A DNA stretch of 64,000 bases from NCBI RefSeq assembly GCF_006517175.1, contig NZ_CP041186.1:2507001-2571000 (forward strand). The letters run 5' to 3'. Below are positions 1 through 9,236 of this stretch, piece by piece. Source of the DNA: Persicimonas caeni. Its GTDB lineage: Bacteria; Myxococcota_A; Bradymonadia; Bradymonadales; Bradymonadaceae. A program made the translations under genes and the position numbers. Every line of letters starts with the position of its first letter. Position 1 is the stretch's first letter. A model generated the notes under the pieces. It ran no database searches, was not told the DNA's origin, and was given only the letters and a program-made list of their open reading frames with translations.

Positions 1-945
1 ATGGCGGCCACCCCGCTGTTGTTCCGCCTGGCCGAGTGGCTCGCCGAGCGCACCGAGTTCGCCAAGCCATCGCGCCTCGAGCGGCTGCTCGCCCCGTCGC
101 GCCGCGTCGAGGCCGTCCACCACGATGGCACCGAGCAGGACCTCGAAGACCACGTCATCGTCGTGGGCTACGGGCTCAACGGCAAAAACGTCGCCCGCGT
201 GCTGCGGCGAATCGCGGTGCCGTACGTGATCGTGGAGATGAACTCGAAGACGGTGCGCGACAAGCGCGACGAAGAGCCGATCTATTTTGGCGACGCCGCC
301 CGCCAGCCCATCTTGAAGCACCTGGGCATCGAGCAGGCGCGCTCGTTGGTCGTGGCCATCGGCGACGCGCCCACCACCCGACGCATCGTCGCCCAGGCCC
401 GCCGCCTCAACCCCGAACTGTTCATCGTGGTTCGCACCCGCTACGAGCGCGAGGTCGACGACCTGTACGAGCTGGGCGCCTCGGAGGTCATCCCTGAGGA
501 ATTCGAGACCTCGCTCGAGCTGGTCGGCTCGGTGCTCGAGAGCTACGGCGCCTCACCGGTCGACATCCTGCGCGAAAAGGACCGCATCCGCCGCGAGGCC
601 TACGGCTTCTTGCGCATGCCGCGCGCCCCGGAGCAGTCGCGCACCCGGCTGACCCTCAAGCAACTCATCGGCCGCAGCGAGGCCGACATCATCCGCGTGC
701 CCCGCGGCGGCGCCGTCGAGGGCAAAACCCTGCGCGAGCTGAACCTGCGCGCCGAGACCGGCGCCTCCATCGTGGGGGTGGTCCGCCAGAACGACCTCGA
801 GATCAACCCGCCGGCCAACTGGATCCTGAAGGGCTGGGACGAGCTCGTCATCCTCGGCAAGGGCCCCCAGGTGGCCCGGGCGCGCGAGATGGTGTCGCGG
901 GTGGAGGAAGAGGTGGCAGCAGAGTCGAATTCGACGAACGAGTAG
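1..945 (+). CDS. C-terminal part of a KefB/YbaL-type cation:proton antiporter (CPA2), truncated by the window edge
   Basis: The visible 314 residues are the cytosolic regulatory end of a CPA2 monovalent cation:proton antiporter. An RCK_N (TrkA-N) Rossmann domain lies at about residues 48-165, with the nucleotide-binding motif VVGYGLNGKNVARVL. An RCK_C domain lies at about 215-300 (GKTLRELNLRAETGASIVGV). In the family these domains bind NAD(H) or other nucleotides and gate K+/H+ exchange through the membrane domain. The ATG at base 1 is probably an internal Met just after the last membrane helix (ATPLLFRLAEWL), so the membrane half lies upstream of the window. The reading frame is intact to its stop. 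The family call is firm; ion specificity cannot be read here. Confidence 0.85.
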   Translation: MAATPLLFRLAEWLAERTEFAKPSRLERLLAPSRRVEAVHHDGTEQDLEDHVIVVGYGLNGKNVARVLRRIAVPYVIVEMNSKTVRDKRDEEPIYFGDAARQPILKHLGIEQARSLVVAIGDAPTTRRIVAQARRLNPELFIVVRTRYEREVDDLYELGASEVIPEEFETSLELVGSVLESYGASPVDILREKDRIRREAYGFLRMPRAPEQSRTRLTLKQLIGRSEADIIRVPRGGAVEGKTLRELNLRAETGASIVGVVRQNDLEINPPANWILKGWDELVILGKGPQVARAREMVSRVEEEVAAESNSTNE

Positions 946-1053
946 GCCTTGCAGGGGAGTAACGCCGTCTATGAAGGGCGCCTGAACGGCGGGCAAAATC
1001 TCGGCACCGCCATCAGGGAAACGGCGAAGGATTCGTGTGCGGCGAAAACGCCC

Positions 1054-2199
<1,146 letters not shown>

Positions 2200-2283
2200 G
2201 ACGGCCTCGGGCGGGTGGCGTGATTGCTGCGGCCGAGTCTAGCAGAGGAGCGTGGGCCTTGCAGGTGCGTGACGTATGCGCCC

Positions 2284-2730
2284 CTACTTCCTCGCCGTAA
2301 TCCACCGATCGAGCGCATTGGCGAACGCTTGCTTTTGGCGGTCACCAAAGGCCGACGGCCCGCCGGTGTCGACGCCGATGCTGCGCAGGTGGTGGGCGAA
2401 GTCGCGGCGGCTGAGTCGGGCGCGCACGTTGTTGGCGTCGAGCTCCTTGCCGTGCGGGGTGATGACCACCGCGCCCTCCTCGACGGCGCGCGCGGCCAGG
2501 GGGATGTCGAAGGTGATGACGAGATCGCCCTCTTCGCACTGCTCGACGATATAGTCGTCGGCGACGTCCTCGCCGCTGGCGACGGTCACCACCGAGACGC
2601 GGCTCGACTTGGGCTTTTGCAGCCAGCGGTTGGCCACGAGCACCACGTCGACCTCGCGCTTGAGCGAGGCGCGCACGAGGATGTCTTTGCAGGCGTTGGG
2701 GGCGGCGTCGGCGTCTACCCAGATGGTCAT
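2284..2730 (-). CDS. yaiI: YaiI/YqxD (UPF0178) family protein
   Basis: A 148-residue protein of the usual family length. It starts MTIWVDADAAPNACKDIL and contains VTVASGEDVADDYIVE, DLVITFDIPLAARAVE and the conserved RLSRRDFAHHLRSIG segment. The family is a PIN-like (NYN/DUF188) predicted nuclease fold whose acidic residues (Asp6, Asp8 and the DD and D of later motifs) are retained here. Its biochemical role is not established. The start is the ATG at 2730, preceded by a purine-rich AGGACGAG. The gene runs in the same direction as its lipoprotein neighbour but is 85 bp away, so co-transcription is uncertain. Confidence 0.9.
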   Translation of the reverse strand: MTIWVDADAAPNACKDILVRASLKREVDVVLVANRWLQKPKSSRVSVVTVASGEDVADDYIVEQCEEGDLVITFDIPLAARAVEEGAVVITPHGKELDANNVRARLSRRDFAHHLRSIGVDTGGPSAFGDRQKQAFANALDRWITARK

Positions 2731-2775
2731 GATTTTTCTCGTCCTATTTGAAGCGCATCGGTTCTTGAAGGCCCG

Positions 2776-2904
2776 CTATTTGGGGCGAGGGCTAAACAGC
2801 GCCCTCGCGGAACGGCAATTTGAGTGTTCCCCAATCAAGCTCTTGTGGTGCATGAGGCAACACCCAAATCGTAGTTTGCGCCGCTGTTCAGGCGCCTCTA
2901 ATAG
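2776..2904. repeat. ERIC-like palindromic repeat, family A, copy 1 (decayed)
   Basis: A 129-bp intergenic element bounded by CTATTTGGGG and an inverted CTAATAG end. It aligns, in opposite orientation, with the 129-bp copy at 12057-12185. Both share the outer ends, a small GAGGGC...GCCCTC hairpin, the AATTTGAGTGTT arm and the block GTAGTTTGCGCCGC. The central stem is imperfect in this copy. It lies between yaiI and the ABC exporter gene. Confidence 0.75.
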
Positions 2905-2938
2905 CGGGCGCCAACCTCGCAAGGCGACCGCCTCCGGC

Positions 2939-4699
2939 TCACCCGCCCAATAGCTGCTGGCTCTCCACCAGCCGGCGGTACACGTCGTCGCCGCCCATCA
3001 ACTCCTGGTGCGTGCCCTTCTCTACCACGCGGCCGCGGTCGAGCACGACGACGCGGTCGGCGTTGGCGATGGTCGACAGGCGGTGGGCGATGATGATCGT
3101 GGTGCGCCCCTCCATCAACTTTTCGAGCGCGGCTTGGACGAGCGCTTCGCTCTCGACGTCGAGCGCCGAGGTCGCCTCGTCCAAGACCAGGATCGCCGGG
3201 TCCTTCAGGATCGCCCGGGCGATGGCCACGCGCTGCTTCTGGCCGCCCGACAGGCGCACGCCGCGCTCGCCGATGACCGTGTCGAGGCCGTCGGGGAAGT
3301 CGCTGACGAACTCCCAGGCGTTGGCGGCCCGCAGGGCGTCGACGACCTCGTCGTCACCGGCGCCGAGGCGGCCGTAGACGACGTTGCTGCGGATGCTGCC
3401 CGAGAAGAGGACCGGCTCCTGGGCGACCATGCCGATGGCGCTTCGCAAGACGTCGGGGTCCCAGTCGCGGATATCGTAGCCGTCGATGCGCACCCGGCCC
3501 TCTTGCGGGTCGTAGAAGCGGGCGACGAGGTTGGCCACCGTCGACTTGCCCGAGCCCGACGGGCCCACCAGCGCGACCTTCTCGCCAGGGCGCACTTCAA
3601 AGGAGACGTCGGCGAGGGCGGCGACCTCGGGGCGCGTCGGGTAGCGGAAGGTGACGCCCTCGAGGGCGACGTGGCCAGTCTTGGGCGCGTCGTGGCGCGG
3701 GTCGTCGGCCACATCGAAGTTGGGCAGGCGGTCGATGAGCTCGAAGACGCGCTCGCCTGCGCCCACCGCCTTCATGAAGTCGGTCCACAGACCGCTCAAC
3801 ACGCCCAGCGCCACCGCCACGAACAGCGTGTAGAGGATGTAGGCGGCGAGCTCGCCGGGGGTCATCTGGCCGTCGATGACCATCAGGCTTCCGAGCCACA
3901 AGATCACCGCGATGGTGCCGTAGCCCAAAAATGTGATCCCGCCGGTGAAAAAGGCGCCCAGCCGGGCGCGGATCTTGGCGATGTCGAAGGAGCGCTCGAT
4001 GTCGCGGTCGTAGTTTTCGCGCTCGTGCTCCTCGCGGGCGAAGCTTCGCACCGTGCGGATGCCCCCGATCGACTCTTCGGCGACCGAGGTCGAGTCGGCG
4101 ATGGCGTCCTGGACCTTTCGGGAGAGCCTGCGGAGCATGCGCCCGTAGAAGAACGCCGTGCCGATGACCAGCGGCACCGCCACGATCATCACCAGCGACA
4201 GTTTGACGGAGGTCACGAACAGGATGGCCACCCCGCCGATGGCCTGCGCGCCGTAGCGAAGCCCCATCGACACGTTCGTGGTCACCGCGCTCTGGATGGC
4301 CTGGGTGTCCGAGGTGAGCCGGCTGGTGAGTTCGCCTGTGCGATTGTCGTCGAAGAAGCCCATCTCCTGGGCGAGCAACGCCGAGAAGAGGCTCTTGCGC
4401 AGGTCGGCGACGATGCGGTCGCCGATAACGGTGAACAGGTAGTAGCGAAGCGCCACGAAGAAGGCCTGCACCGCGAAGATGCCGAGCAGGCCGAGCCCGA
4501 GCATCTTCATGTCGGTCGTCTGACCAGCCTTGATGACGTCGTCGATGGCGATGCGGGCGGCCTGCGGGTACAAAAGCGAGATGCCCGCGGCCACGAACAG
4601 GGCGAACGTCGCCACCGAAAGCCCCTTCCAGTGGGGCTTGATGAGGCTGAGCAAACGCTTGGCGTTCAGCGAGGTCTCTTCTGTAGGTCGTTTGGCCAT
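2939..4699 (-). CDS. ABC exporter, fused membrane and ATPase domains (MsbA/BmrA type)
   Basis: A 586-residue half-transporter. An N-terminal six-helix exporter membrane domain spans roughly residues 20-320. The C-terminal nucleotide-binding domain has Walker A GPSGSGKST, signature LSGGQKQRVAIARA, Walker B ILVLDEATSALD and a switch His (IIIAHRLST). As a homodimer it would flip lipids or drugs across the inner membrane; the substrate cannot be deduced. The start is the ATG at 4699. The gene overlaps the end of the arsC remnant and lies downstream of the leftward promoter and ArsR-like operator near 4873-4916, so it may now be partly under arsenic control (inference). Confidence 0.92.
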   Translation of the reverse strand: MAKRPTEETSLNAKRLLSLIKPHWKGLSVATFALFVAAGISLLYPQAARIAIDDVIKAGQTTDMKMLGLGLLGIFAVQAFFVALRYYLFTVIGDRIVADLRKSLFSALLAQEMGFFDDNRTGELTSRLTSDTQAIQSAVTTNVSMGLRYGAQAIGGVAILFVTSVKLSLVMIVAVPLVIGTAFFYGRMLRRLSRKVQDAIADSTSVAEESIGGIRTVRSFAREEHERENYDRDIERSFDIAKIRARLGAFFTGGITFLGYGTIAVILWLGSLMVIDGQMTPGELAAYILYTLFVAVALGVLSGLWTDFMKAVGAGERVFELIDRLPNFDVADDPRHDAPKTGHVALEGVTFRYPTRPEVAALADVSFEVRPGEKVALVGPSGSGKSTVANLVARFYDPQEGRVRIDGYDIRDWDPDVLRSAIGMVAQEPVLFSGSIRSNVVYGRLGAGDDEVVDALRAANAWEFVSDFPDGLDTVIGERGVRLSGGQKQRVAIARAILKDPAILVLDEATSALDVESEALVQAALEKLMEGRTTIIIAHRLSTIANADRVVVLDRGRVVEKGTHQELMGGDDVYRRLVESQQLLGG

Positions 4700-4866
4700 C
4701 TAGAGGCTAAGGCTGTGAGGCGCTGCTTTATTTCGTCTCGCCGCGCGCGAAGCCGCGCCAGCATCTGGTCGTCAGTCAGCGGCTCGTCGGTGTCGGGGTC
4801 TTCGAACGGCCAGTGATAGCGCGTCGCCTCACCCAAAAAGGCGTGGTCACGGTGGCTTCTTTGGGT
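4666..4866 (-). pseudogene. arsC: 3' remnant of an arsenate reductase gene (low-molecular-weight tyrosine phosphatase type)
   Basis: Reading leftward in the frame ending at the TGA at 4668-4666 gives an open stretch with no start codon. From about 4845 it encodes HAFLGEATRYHWPFEDPDTD, followed by LTDDQMLARLRARRDEIKQRL. This matches the C-terminal end of LMW-PTP-type arsenate reductases, whose consensus runs FPG...RxHWxFxDP...RxxRDEIxxRI. The P-loop CX5R and the rest of the enzyme are absent, and the homology begins within about 30 bp of a promoter and operator. The pattern fits an internal deletion that joined leader to gene end. Directly adjacent arsR and arsM support the identity. It was recognised by eye without alignment. 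Confidence 0.65.
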
Positions 4867-4872
4867 GTTAAG

Positions 4873-4916
4873 ATTATCGCATTTGCACGATTATATAAGA
4901 AGGCTCAAGATGTCAA
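4873..4916 (-). promoter_or_regulatory. Leftward promoter with putative ArsR operator
   Basis: Reading leftward there is TTGACA (4916-4911), a short 15-nt spacer and TATAAT (4895-4890). An ATAATCG-N8-CGATAAT motif (4894-4873) overlaps the -10 element. The same ATAATCG-N8-CGATAA arrangement is found before arsR on the other strand, which suggests that both are operators of the same repressor. Confidence 0.55.
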
Positions 4917-5169
4917 TTTGACGAGCTGCGACCCTTCCGAGGGTGCGCTCATCGAAGCGCCTTTTGGGCGCTTCGATGAGCGCACCCTCGGTGACGAGAA
5001 TATCGCGCAAGCGACCTCTACGGGCAAATGATTATCGAATATGCGACCAGATCAGCTCAGAGTGCAGCAAGGCTAGGCCCCCTCGTCACCGGGGGTAAGC
5101 ACAGTCGGGCGCGCTTCGCGCGTCCGACGAAGCGCACCCTCGGAAGGGTCGCAGTTCGACAGCTTGACA
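4911..5169. repeat. 259-bp inverted-repeat element in the ars promoter region
   Basis: The first 39 bases (4911-4949) and last 39 bases (5131-5169) are inverted repeats with four mismatches. The left arm continues into a perfect 25-bp hairpin (4937-4961 and 4967-4991, loop TTTTG). Both outer ends carry an outward-facing TTGACA that serves as the -35 of each divergent promoter. No reading frame inside is convincing. It resembles a non-autonomous transposable (MITE-like) element, but no target duplication was identified. Confidence 0.65.
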
Positions 5170-5208
5170 CTCATCGTAATATGACGATAATCGCAAAAGA
5201 ACGATAAA
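5164..5208 (+). promoter_or_regulatory. arsR promoter and putative ArsR operator
   Basis: TTGACA (5164-5169), a 16-nt spacer and GATAAT (5186-5191) form a strong sigma-70-type promoter. ATAATCG-N8-CGATAAA (5187-5208) overlaps and follows the -10, matching the motif on the leftward side. This is the expected layout for an autoregulated arsR gene. Confidence 0.6.
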
Positions 5209-5231
5209 GGCTCAACCCACAGGAACCCACA

Positions 5232-5570
<339 letters not shown>

Positions 5571-5623
5571 GACTCTTCGAGCTGCCTTTATGAAACGATA
5601 GACTCAAACCACAGGAGCCCAAA

Positions 5624-6427
5624 ATGAGCAAAACTGAAGAAATCAAAAAGCAAATTCGCAAGACCTACGGCGACGTCGCCAAGTCCGATCCCTCCAGCAG
5701 CGGTTGCTGCTCGGGTGGCCAAGCCGAGCGCGACATCGCCAACATCCACGCCGAGCGCCTGGGCTACTCCAAAGAAGAGGCCGAGTCGGTGCCCGAGGGC
5801 GCCAACCTGGGACTGGGCTGCGGCAACCCGACGGCCATCGCCGCGCTCACGCCCGGCGAGGTCGTGCTCGACCTGGGGGCCGGCGCGGGGTTCGACGCCT
5901 TTTTGGCGGCCGACAAGGTCGGCGATGAAGGTCTGGTCATCGGCGTGGACATGACCGCCGAGATGGTCGAGAAGGCGCGCGCGAACGCCGACAAAATCGA
6001 CGCGAAGAATATCAGCTTTCGGCTGGGCGAGATCGAGCACCTGCCGGTGGCCGACGCCACGGTCGACGCGATCATCTCGAACTGCGTGATCAACCTGTCG
6101 CCGGACAAGCCGCAGGTCTTCGCCGAGGCGCTGCGCGTGCTCAAGCCGGGCGGCCGGCTGGCCATCTCGGACGTGGTCGCCACCGCCGAGATGCCCGACG
6201 AGATCTTGGAGGACCTCGAACTGTACTCGTGCTGCGTGAGCGGGGCGAGCACCATCGACGACCTCCGGGCGATGCTCGAAGAGGCCGGCTTTGTGGACGT
6301 GACCATCGAGCCCAAAGACGAGAGCCGCGAGTTCATCCGCGAGTGGGCGCCCGGGGCGGTCGTCGACGAGTATATTCGCTCGGCGAGTATTGAGGCGAAG
6401 AAGCCCGGCAAGCAGTCGTGCTGCTAA
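5624..6427 (+). CDS. arsM: Arsenite S-adenosylmethionine methyltransferase
   Basis: A 267-residue class I methyltransferase of ArsM type. The SAM-binding motif is VLDLGAGAGFD (about residues 81-91), followed by GVDMTAEMVEKAR. The Cys residues that bind As(III) in the family are present: Cys66 (GLGCGNPT), Cys154 (ISNCVINLSPDKP) and Cys203/204 (YSCCVSGA). Extra CC pairs occur near both ends (SGCCSGG and a C-terminal SCC). The enzyme converts arsenite to methylated, often volatile, arsenicals in the cytosol. Its leader (AACGATAGACTCAAACCACAG) resembles that of arsR, suggesting an old local duplication of the control region. RBS AGGAG precedes the ATG. Confidence 0.95.
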   Translation: MSKTEEIKKQIRKTYGDVAKSDPSSSGCCSGGQAERDIANIHAERLGYSKEEAESVPEGANLGLGCGNPTAIAALTPGEVVLDLGAGAGFDAFLAADKVGDEGLVIGVDMTAEMVEKARANADKIDAKNISFRLGEIEHLPVADATVDAIISNCVINLSPDKPQVFAEALRVLKPGGRLAISDVVATAEMPDEILEDLELYSCCVSGASTIDDLRAMLEEAGFVDVTIEPKDESREFIREWAPGAVVDEYIRSASIEAKKPGKQSCC

Positions 6428-6462
6428 TGATTCGGTGCGGGTGCATCCTTGCTCTCGCCTAC

Positions 6463-6614
6463 GAGGGCAAGATGCCCACGCACCGATGAGTTCGAGGGCA
6501 AGATGCCCACGCACCGATGAGTTCGAGGGCAAGATGCCCACGCACCGATGAGTTCGAGGGCAAGATGCCCACGCACCGATGAGTTCGAGGGCAAGATGCC
6601 CACGCACCGATGAG
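6463..6614. repeat. 31-bp tandem repeat, five units
   Basis: Units begin at 6463, 6494, 6525, 6556 and 6587 with an exact 31-bp period; the last unit is truncated. Each contains the small palindrome GGGCAAGATGCCC followed by ACGCACCGATGAG. There are no variable spacers, so it is not a CRISPR array. It lies in the gap between arsM and the converging lipoprotein gene and may end transcripts from both sides. Related copies occur at 37761-37818. Confidence 0.9.
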
Positions 6615-6616
6615 TG

Positions 6617-8014
6617 TTACGGCGCGCAGGTCTCGCTGGGCGCGGCGCCCAGCCCGCTGAAGTCGTCTTCGGCGTGCGTCGTGTAGAACACGGCGGCGTC
6701 GAAGCTCGACACCCCGTCGAAGGGCGCGAAGTTACAGCGCTCGAGAGTGACGTCGGCCCACAACCTGCTCGAGGGCTCGCTGGCGAGCTCGCCGAAGGCG
6801 TCGACGACCGTGTCGACGCCGTGCTCGTAGGCGCCGCTACCGTCGTCGAGGTAGATGACGAAGCGGTCGTCGCCGTTGAAGCTGATGTTACCGGTGAGTT
6901 CGTCGCAGGCGGCGGCGTCTGAGATGCGGTCGTTGCACAACACCTGCACCGCGCCTGCGGCGAGGGTGCCGGTCAGGTCGTGGTCGCGCGAGCAGTCGGC
7001 GGTCCCGGTCGGGTCGGTCGAGTTGTGGGCGGCGCAGTAGCGGTAGTCGGTCAGGTCGATGGCTGCGCTGCCGCAGTTGTAGATCTCGATGGCCTTGTTG
7101 TAGCTGCTCCCCTCGACGTACTCTGAGATGATCAGGCAGTCGGCGCCGCCTCCGCCGGTATGTCCACCGCCGTCGTTGCCGCCAGTCCCGCCGTCATCCC
7201 CCCCGCCGCCGTCGTTGCCGCCGCCCTCGCCTACGCGCACCACCACCGAGTCGCTGCTGGTCAACTCGCCGTCGTCGACGGTCAATTCGAAGGCGTAGTC
7301 GCCCTCGACGCTGGGGGTGAACCGCGGGGTGGCCGAGTCGGAGCCGAGCAGCGCGGAGGTGTTGCCGGTGGGCTCGGCGATCATCGTCCAGCGGTAGGTG
7401 AGCGCGTCGCCGTCGGGGTCGCTGCTATTCGAGCCGTCGAGCGTCAGTTGGGTGCCCACGTCGGCGGTGATATCGGCGCCGGCGTCGGCCACGGGCGCGT
7501 GGTTGGGCCCGGCGTCGACCTCGTCGGAGGTATCCTGGCCGACGTCTTGGCCGGCGTCGGCAGTCGTGTCGATGGGGCTGTCGTCGACGGTGATGGTGAA
7601 TGTCTCGGTGGACTCGGCTTGGCCGTCGTCGACGGTCAGCTCGAGAAGGTATTGGCCGACGACGTCGGGCTGGAACCACGAGTTGGCGCTGCGGTCGCCC
7701 CAGATCACGACTTGGCTTCCGTCAGGTTTGCTCGCAAATCGCCAGACAAAGTCGAGCTCGTCGCCGTCTGGATCGACGCTCGCCGACGCGTCGAGGTCGA
7801 CTCGCTGGCCGACCGAGGCTTGGCTCGGCGCAGAGATCGACGCCTGCGGCGCCTGATTCGCGCCGTCGACGGTGTCGGCGCCGAGACCGGCGTCGGCGCC
7901 GGAGTCGGACGGGTTGTGGGCGGGACCTTCGCCGCCGGCGCACGCGCCGGCAAAGATGAGCAGCGAGGAGAGAAGACAGACAGACAACTGAGTTCGCGGC
8001 GCTTTCAACAACAT
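6617..8014 (-). CDS. Lipoprotein with two PKD-like domains and a C-terminal lamin-tail domain
   Basis: The ATG at 8014 gives 465 residues with a lipobox FAGAC (Cys25); a longer upstream frame to 8146 lacks a signal peptide in the right place. After an Asp/Ala/Gly linker come two Ig/PKD-like domains with the motif ASxSxDPDGDxLxFxW (about 50-140 and 170-265). A Gly/Asp-rich hinge follows, then a lamin-tail (LTD) domain (LIISEYVEGSSYNKAIEIYN, about 305-465). LTD domains of bacterial surface proteins often sit next to nucleases or adhesive modules; none is present here. It is probably a surface-exposed structural or adhesive lipoprotein. The gene ends three bases from the 31-bp repeat array. Confidence 0.85.
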   Translation of the reverse strand: MLLKAPRTQLSVCLLSSLLIFAGACAGGEGPAHNPSDSGADAGLGADTVDGANQAPQASISAPSQASVGQRVDLDASASVDPDGDELDFVWRFASKPDGSQVVIWGDRSANSWFQPDVVGQYLLELTVDDGQAESTETFTITVDDSPIDTTADAGQDVGQDTSDEVDAGPNHAPVADAGADITADVGTQLTLDGSNSSDPDGDALTYRWTMIAEPTGNTSALLGSDSATPRFTPSVEGDYAFELTVDDGELTSSDSVVVRVGEGGGNDGGGGDDGGTGGNDGGGHTGGGGADCLIISEYVEGSSYNKAIEIYNCGSAAIDLTDYRYCAAHNSTDPTGTADCSRDHDLTGTLAAGAVQVLCNDRISDAAACDELTGNISFNGDDRFVIYLDDGSGAYEHGVDTVVDAFGELASEPSSRLWADVTLERCNFAPFDGVSSFDAAVFYTTHAEDDFSGLGAAPSETCAP

Positions 8015-8263
8015 GGCCAAATCTCCGAGACGGAAGCTCGTTATTTGGCGCGGAGGATGGGGGTTTAGGCGACGCGATGCAACGAAAAAGGCCGATTTGC
8101 TACAGAAATGACACGTTGATGGAGAGGGATGAGCTCCGCTCCGCAATCCCGCCCGACAGTTCCTGTGATCGTGGTTTGCAGCTGTAGTGGTCGTTCACGG
8201 TTAAACTGCCGATCACGATCACGACGACGATCACGGTTTGCGGTGGACGTGGTTGCGGAGAGG

Positions 8264-9085
8264 TCAGTCCGGGAGGAACGCCTCGATATACCCCGGTTCG
8301 TGGTTGAATCGGGGTATTTCTGTATCGACCTCCCACGGGCGCCGCGTCACGACTTCGTCGGGGTCGTCGACGTGGCCCTTCTCGAGCAGCTCGTCTAGCT
8401 TGGCGGGCTCGAGGGCCTCTCGAAGCGGCAGCTCGCGCTCGACGCGGCGGATGCACACCCCGCGCTTCCATTTGGTGGCGATGTCGTTGGGGTTGACGCC
8501 GAACTCTTGGAAGATGAGCTCCTGGCGCTGATTGGTGCTCAGGCCTTGGAGCATCTCGTGGGCCTTGTTGGCGTCGTACTTCTTGCGAAGCTCCCAGTAG
8601 GCGTAAGTGCTCACGCAGTTTTTGAAGGCGTCGTTCTGGCGCCACAAAAAGTAGTTATTCACCTCGGCGTACGGCACGACGAAGGCGCGACAGTCGAACA
8701 TCGCCTCGGTCGGAATGCCGTAGGCGTTGGCGACGCGGTTGAACGTCACCGCCGCGCGCGAGGCGGTCAACGAGGCGAGCTTCTGGGTGCGATTGCCCAG
8801 GAACGGCTCGGTCTGCTCGGTGTGGTCGTTTCGAAGGAGCACCGAGATTTCGTCGGATTGCACGTAGGCGAGCTCCGCGCCCGAGCAAAACTCGAGCACG
8901 TCGGTCGCCGCGGCGTGCATCGCCTCCAAAAAGCGCTCGTCGAACGGCTTGTCGAAGTCCTCACGCTCGGTGAGCTTGCTGAAGGCGTGGCCGTCCATGC
9001 GCAGGATGACCGGCAAGCGCGGAGGCAGGAGCTGCTCGGAGGTGGATTCGTAGGCTTTGAAACGTGCGGCGAGTCGGTCGGTCAT
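8264..9085 (-). CDS. Thg1-like protein (tRNA-His guanylyltransferase family, 3'-5' polymerase)
   Basis: 273 residues starting at the ATG at 9085; upstream codons in frame are not protein-like. Metal-binding carboxylates of the Thg1 palm are present in RMDGHAFSKLT (Asp31) and QSDEISVLL (Asp78, Glu79). The fold marker EVNNYFLWRQNDAFKNCVS replaces the eukaryotic HINNLYNT signature, as in bacterial and archaeal Thg1-like proteins. These enzymes add nucleotides to the 5' end of tRNA in the 3'-5' direction, either G-1 of tRNA-His or templated repair. Most bacteria lack the gene. A PLP enzyme gene separates it from hisS, all three reading leftward. Confidence 0.92.
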   Translation of the reverse strand: MTDRLAARFKAYESTSEQLLPPRLPVILRMDGHAFSKLTEREDFDKPFDERFLEAMHAAATDVLEFCSGAELAYVQSDEISVLLRNDHTEQTEPFLGNRTQKLASLTASRAAVTFNRVANAYGIPTEAMFDCRAFVVPYAEVNNYFLWRQNDAFKNCVSTYAYWELRKKYDANKAHEMLQGLSTNQRQELIFQEFGVNPNDIATKWKRGVCIRRVERELPLREALEPAKLDELLEKGHVDDPDEVVTRRPWEVDTEIPRFNHEPGYIEAFLPD

Positions 9086-9236
9086 GGGTCTCTCGTCGGT
9101 GGTTCGGACATGCTCGGCGCGCCGGCGCCTTCTGCTTCTTCGGTGCGCGACGAACGGGTTGCGGCGCAATCCTCCGAGACAAGCCTCGGGGCTGCACGGG
9201 CGCTGGCTCCGCGGGCAGCAAGCAGCCGCTCCGCGT

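Noticed and set aside
3008-4816. 602-residue frame opposite the ABC exporter, and similar long antisense frames at 50901-52778, 59700-61025 and 37816-39360
   Set aside because: All lie antisense to genes with complete family motifs and show only composition-driven sequence.
5588-6607. 339-residue leftward reading frame antisense to arsM
   Set aside because: Its start is made of the 31-bp repeats and the rest mirrors arsM in the antisense frame. Composition is typical of GC-rich shadow frames.
6463-6614. Possible CRISPR array
   Set aside because: The 31-bp units are directly contiguous with no variable spacers, and no cas genes are present.
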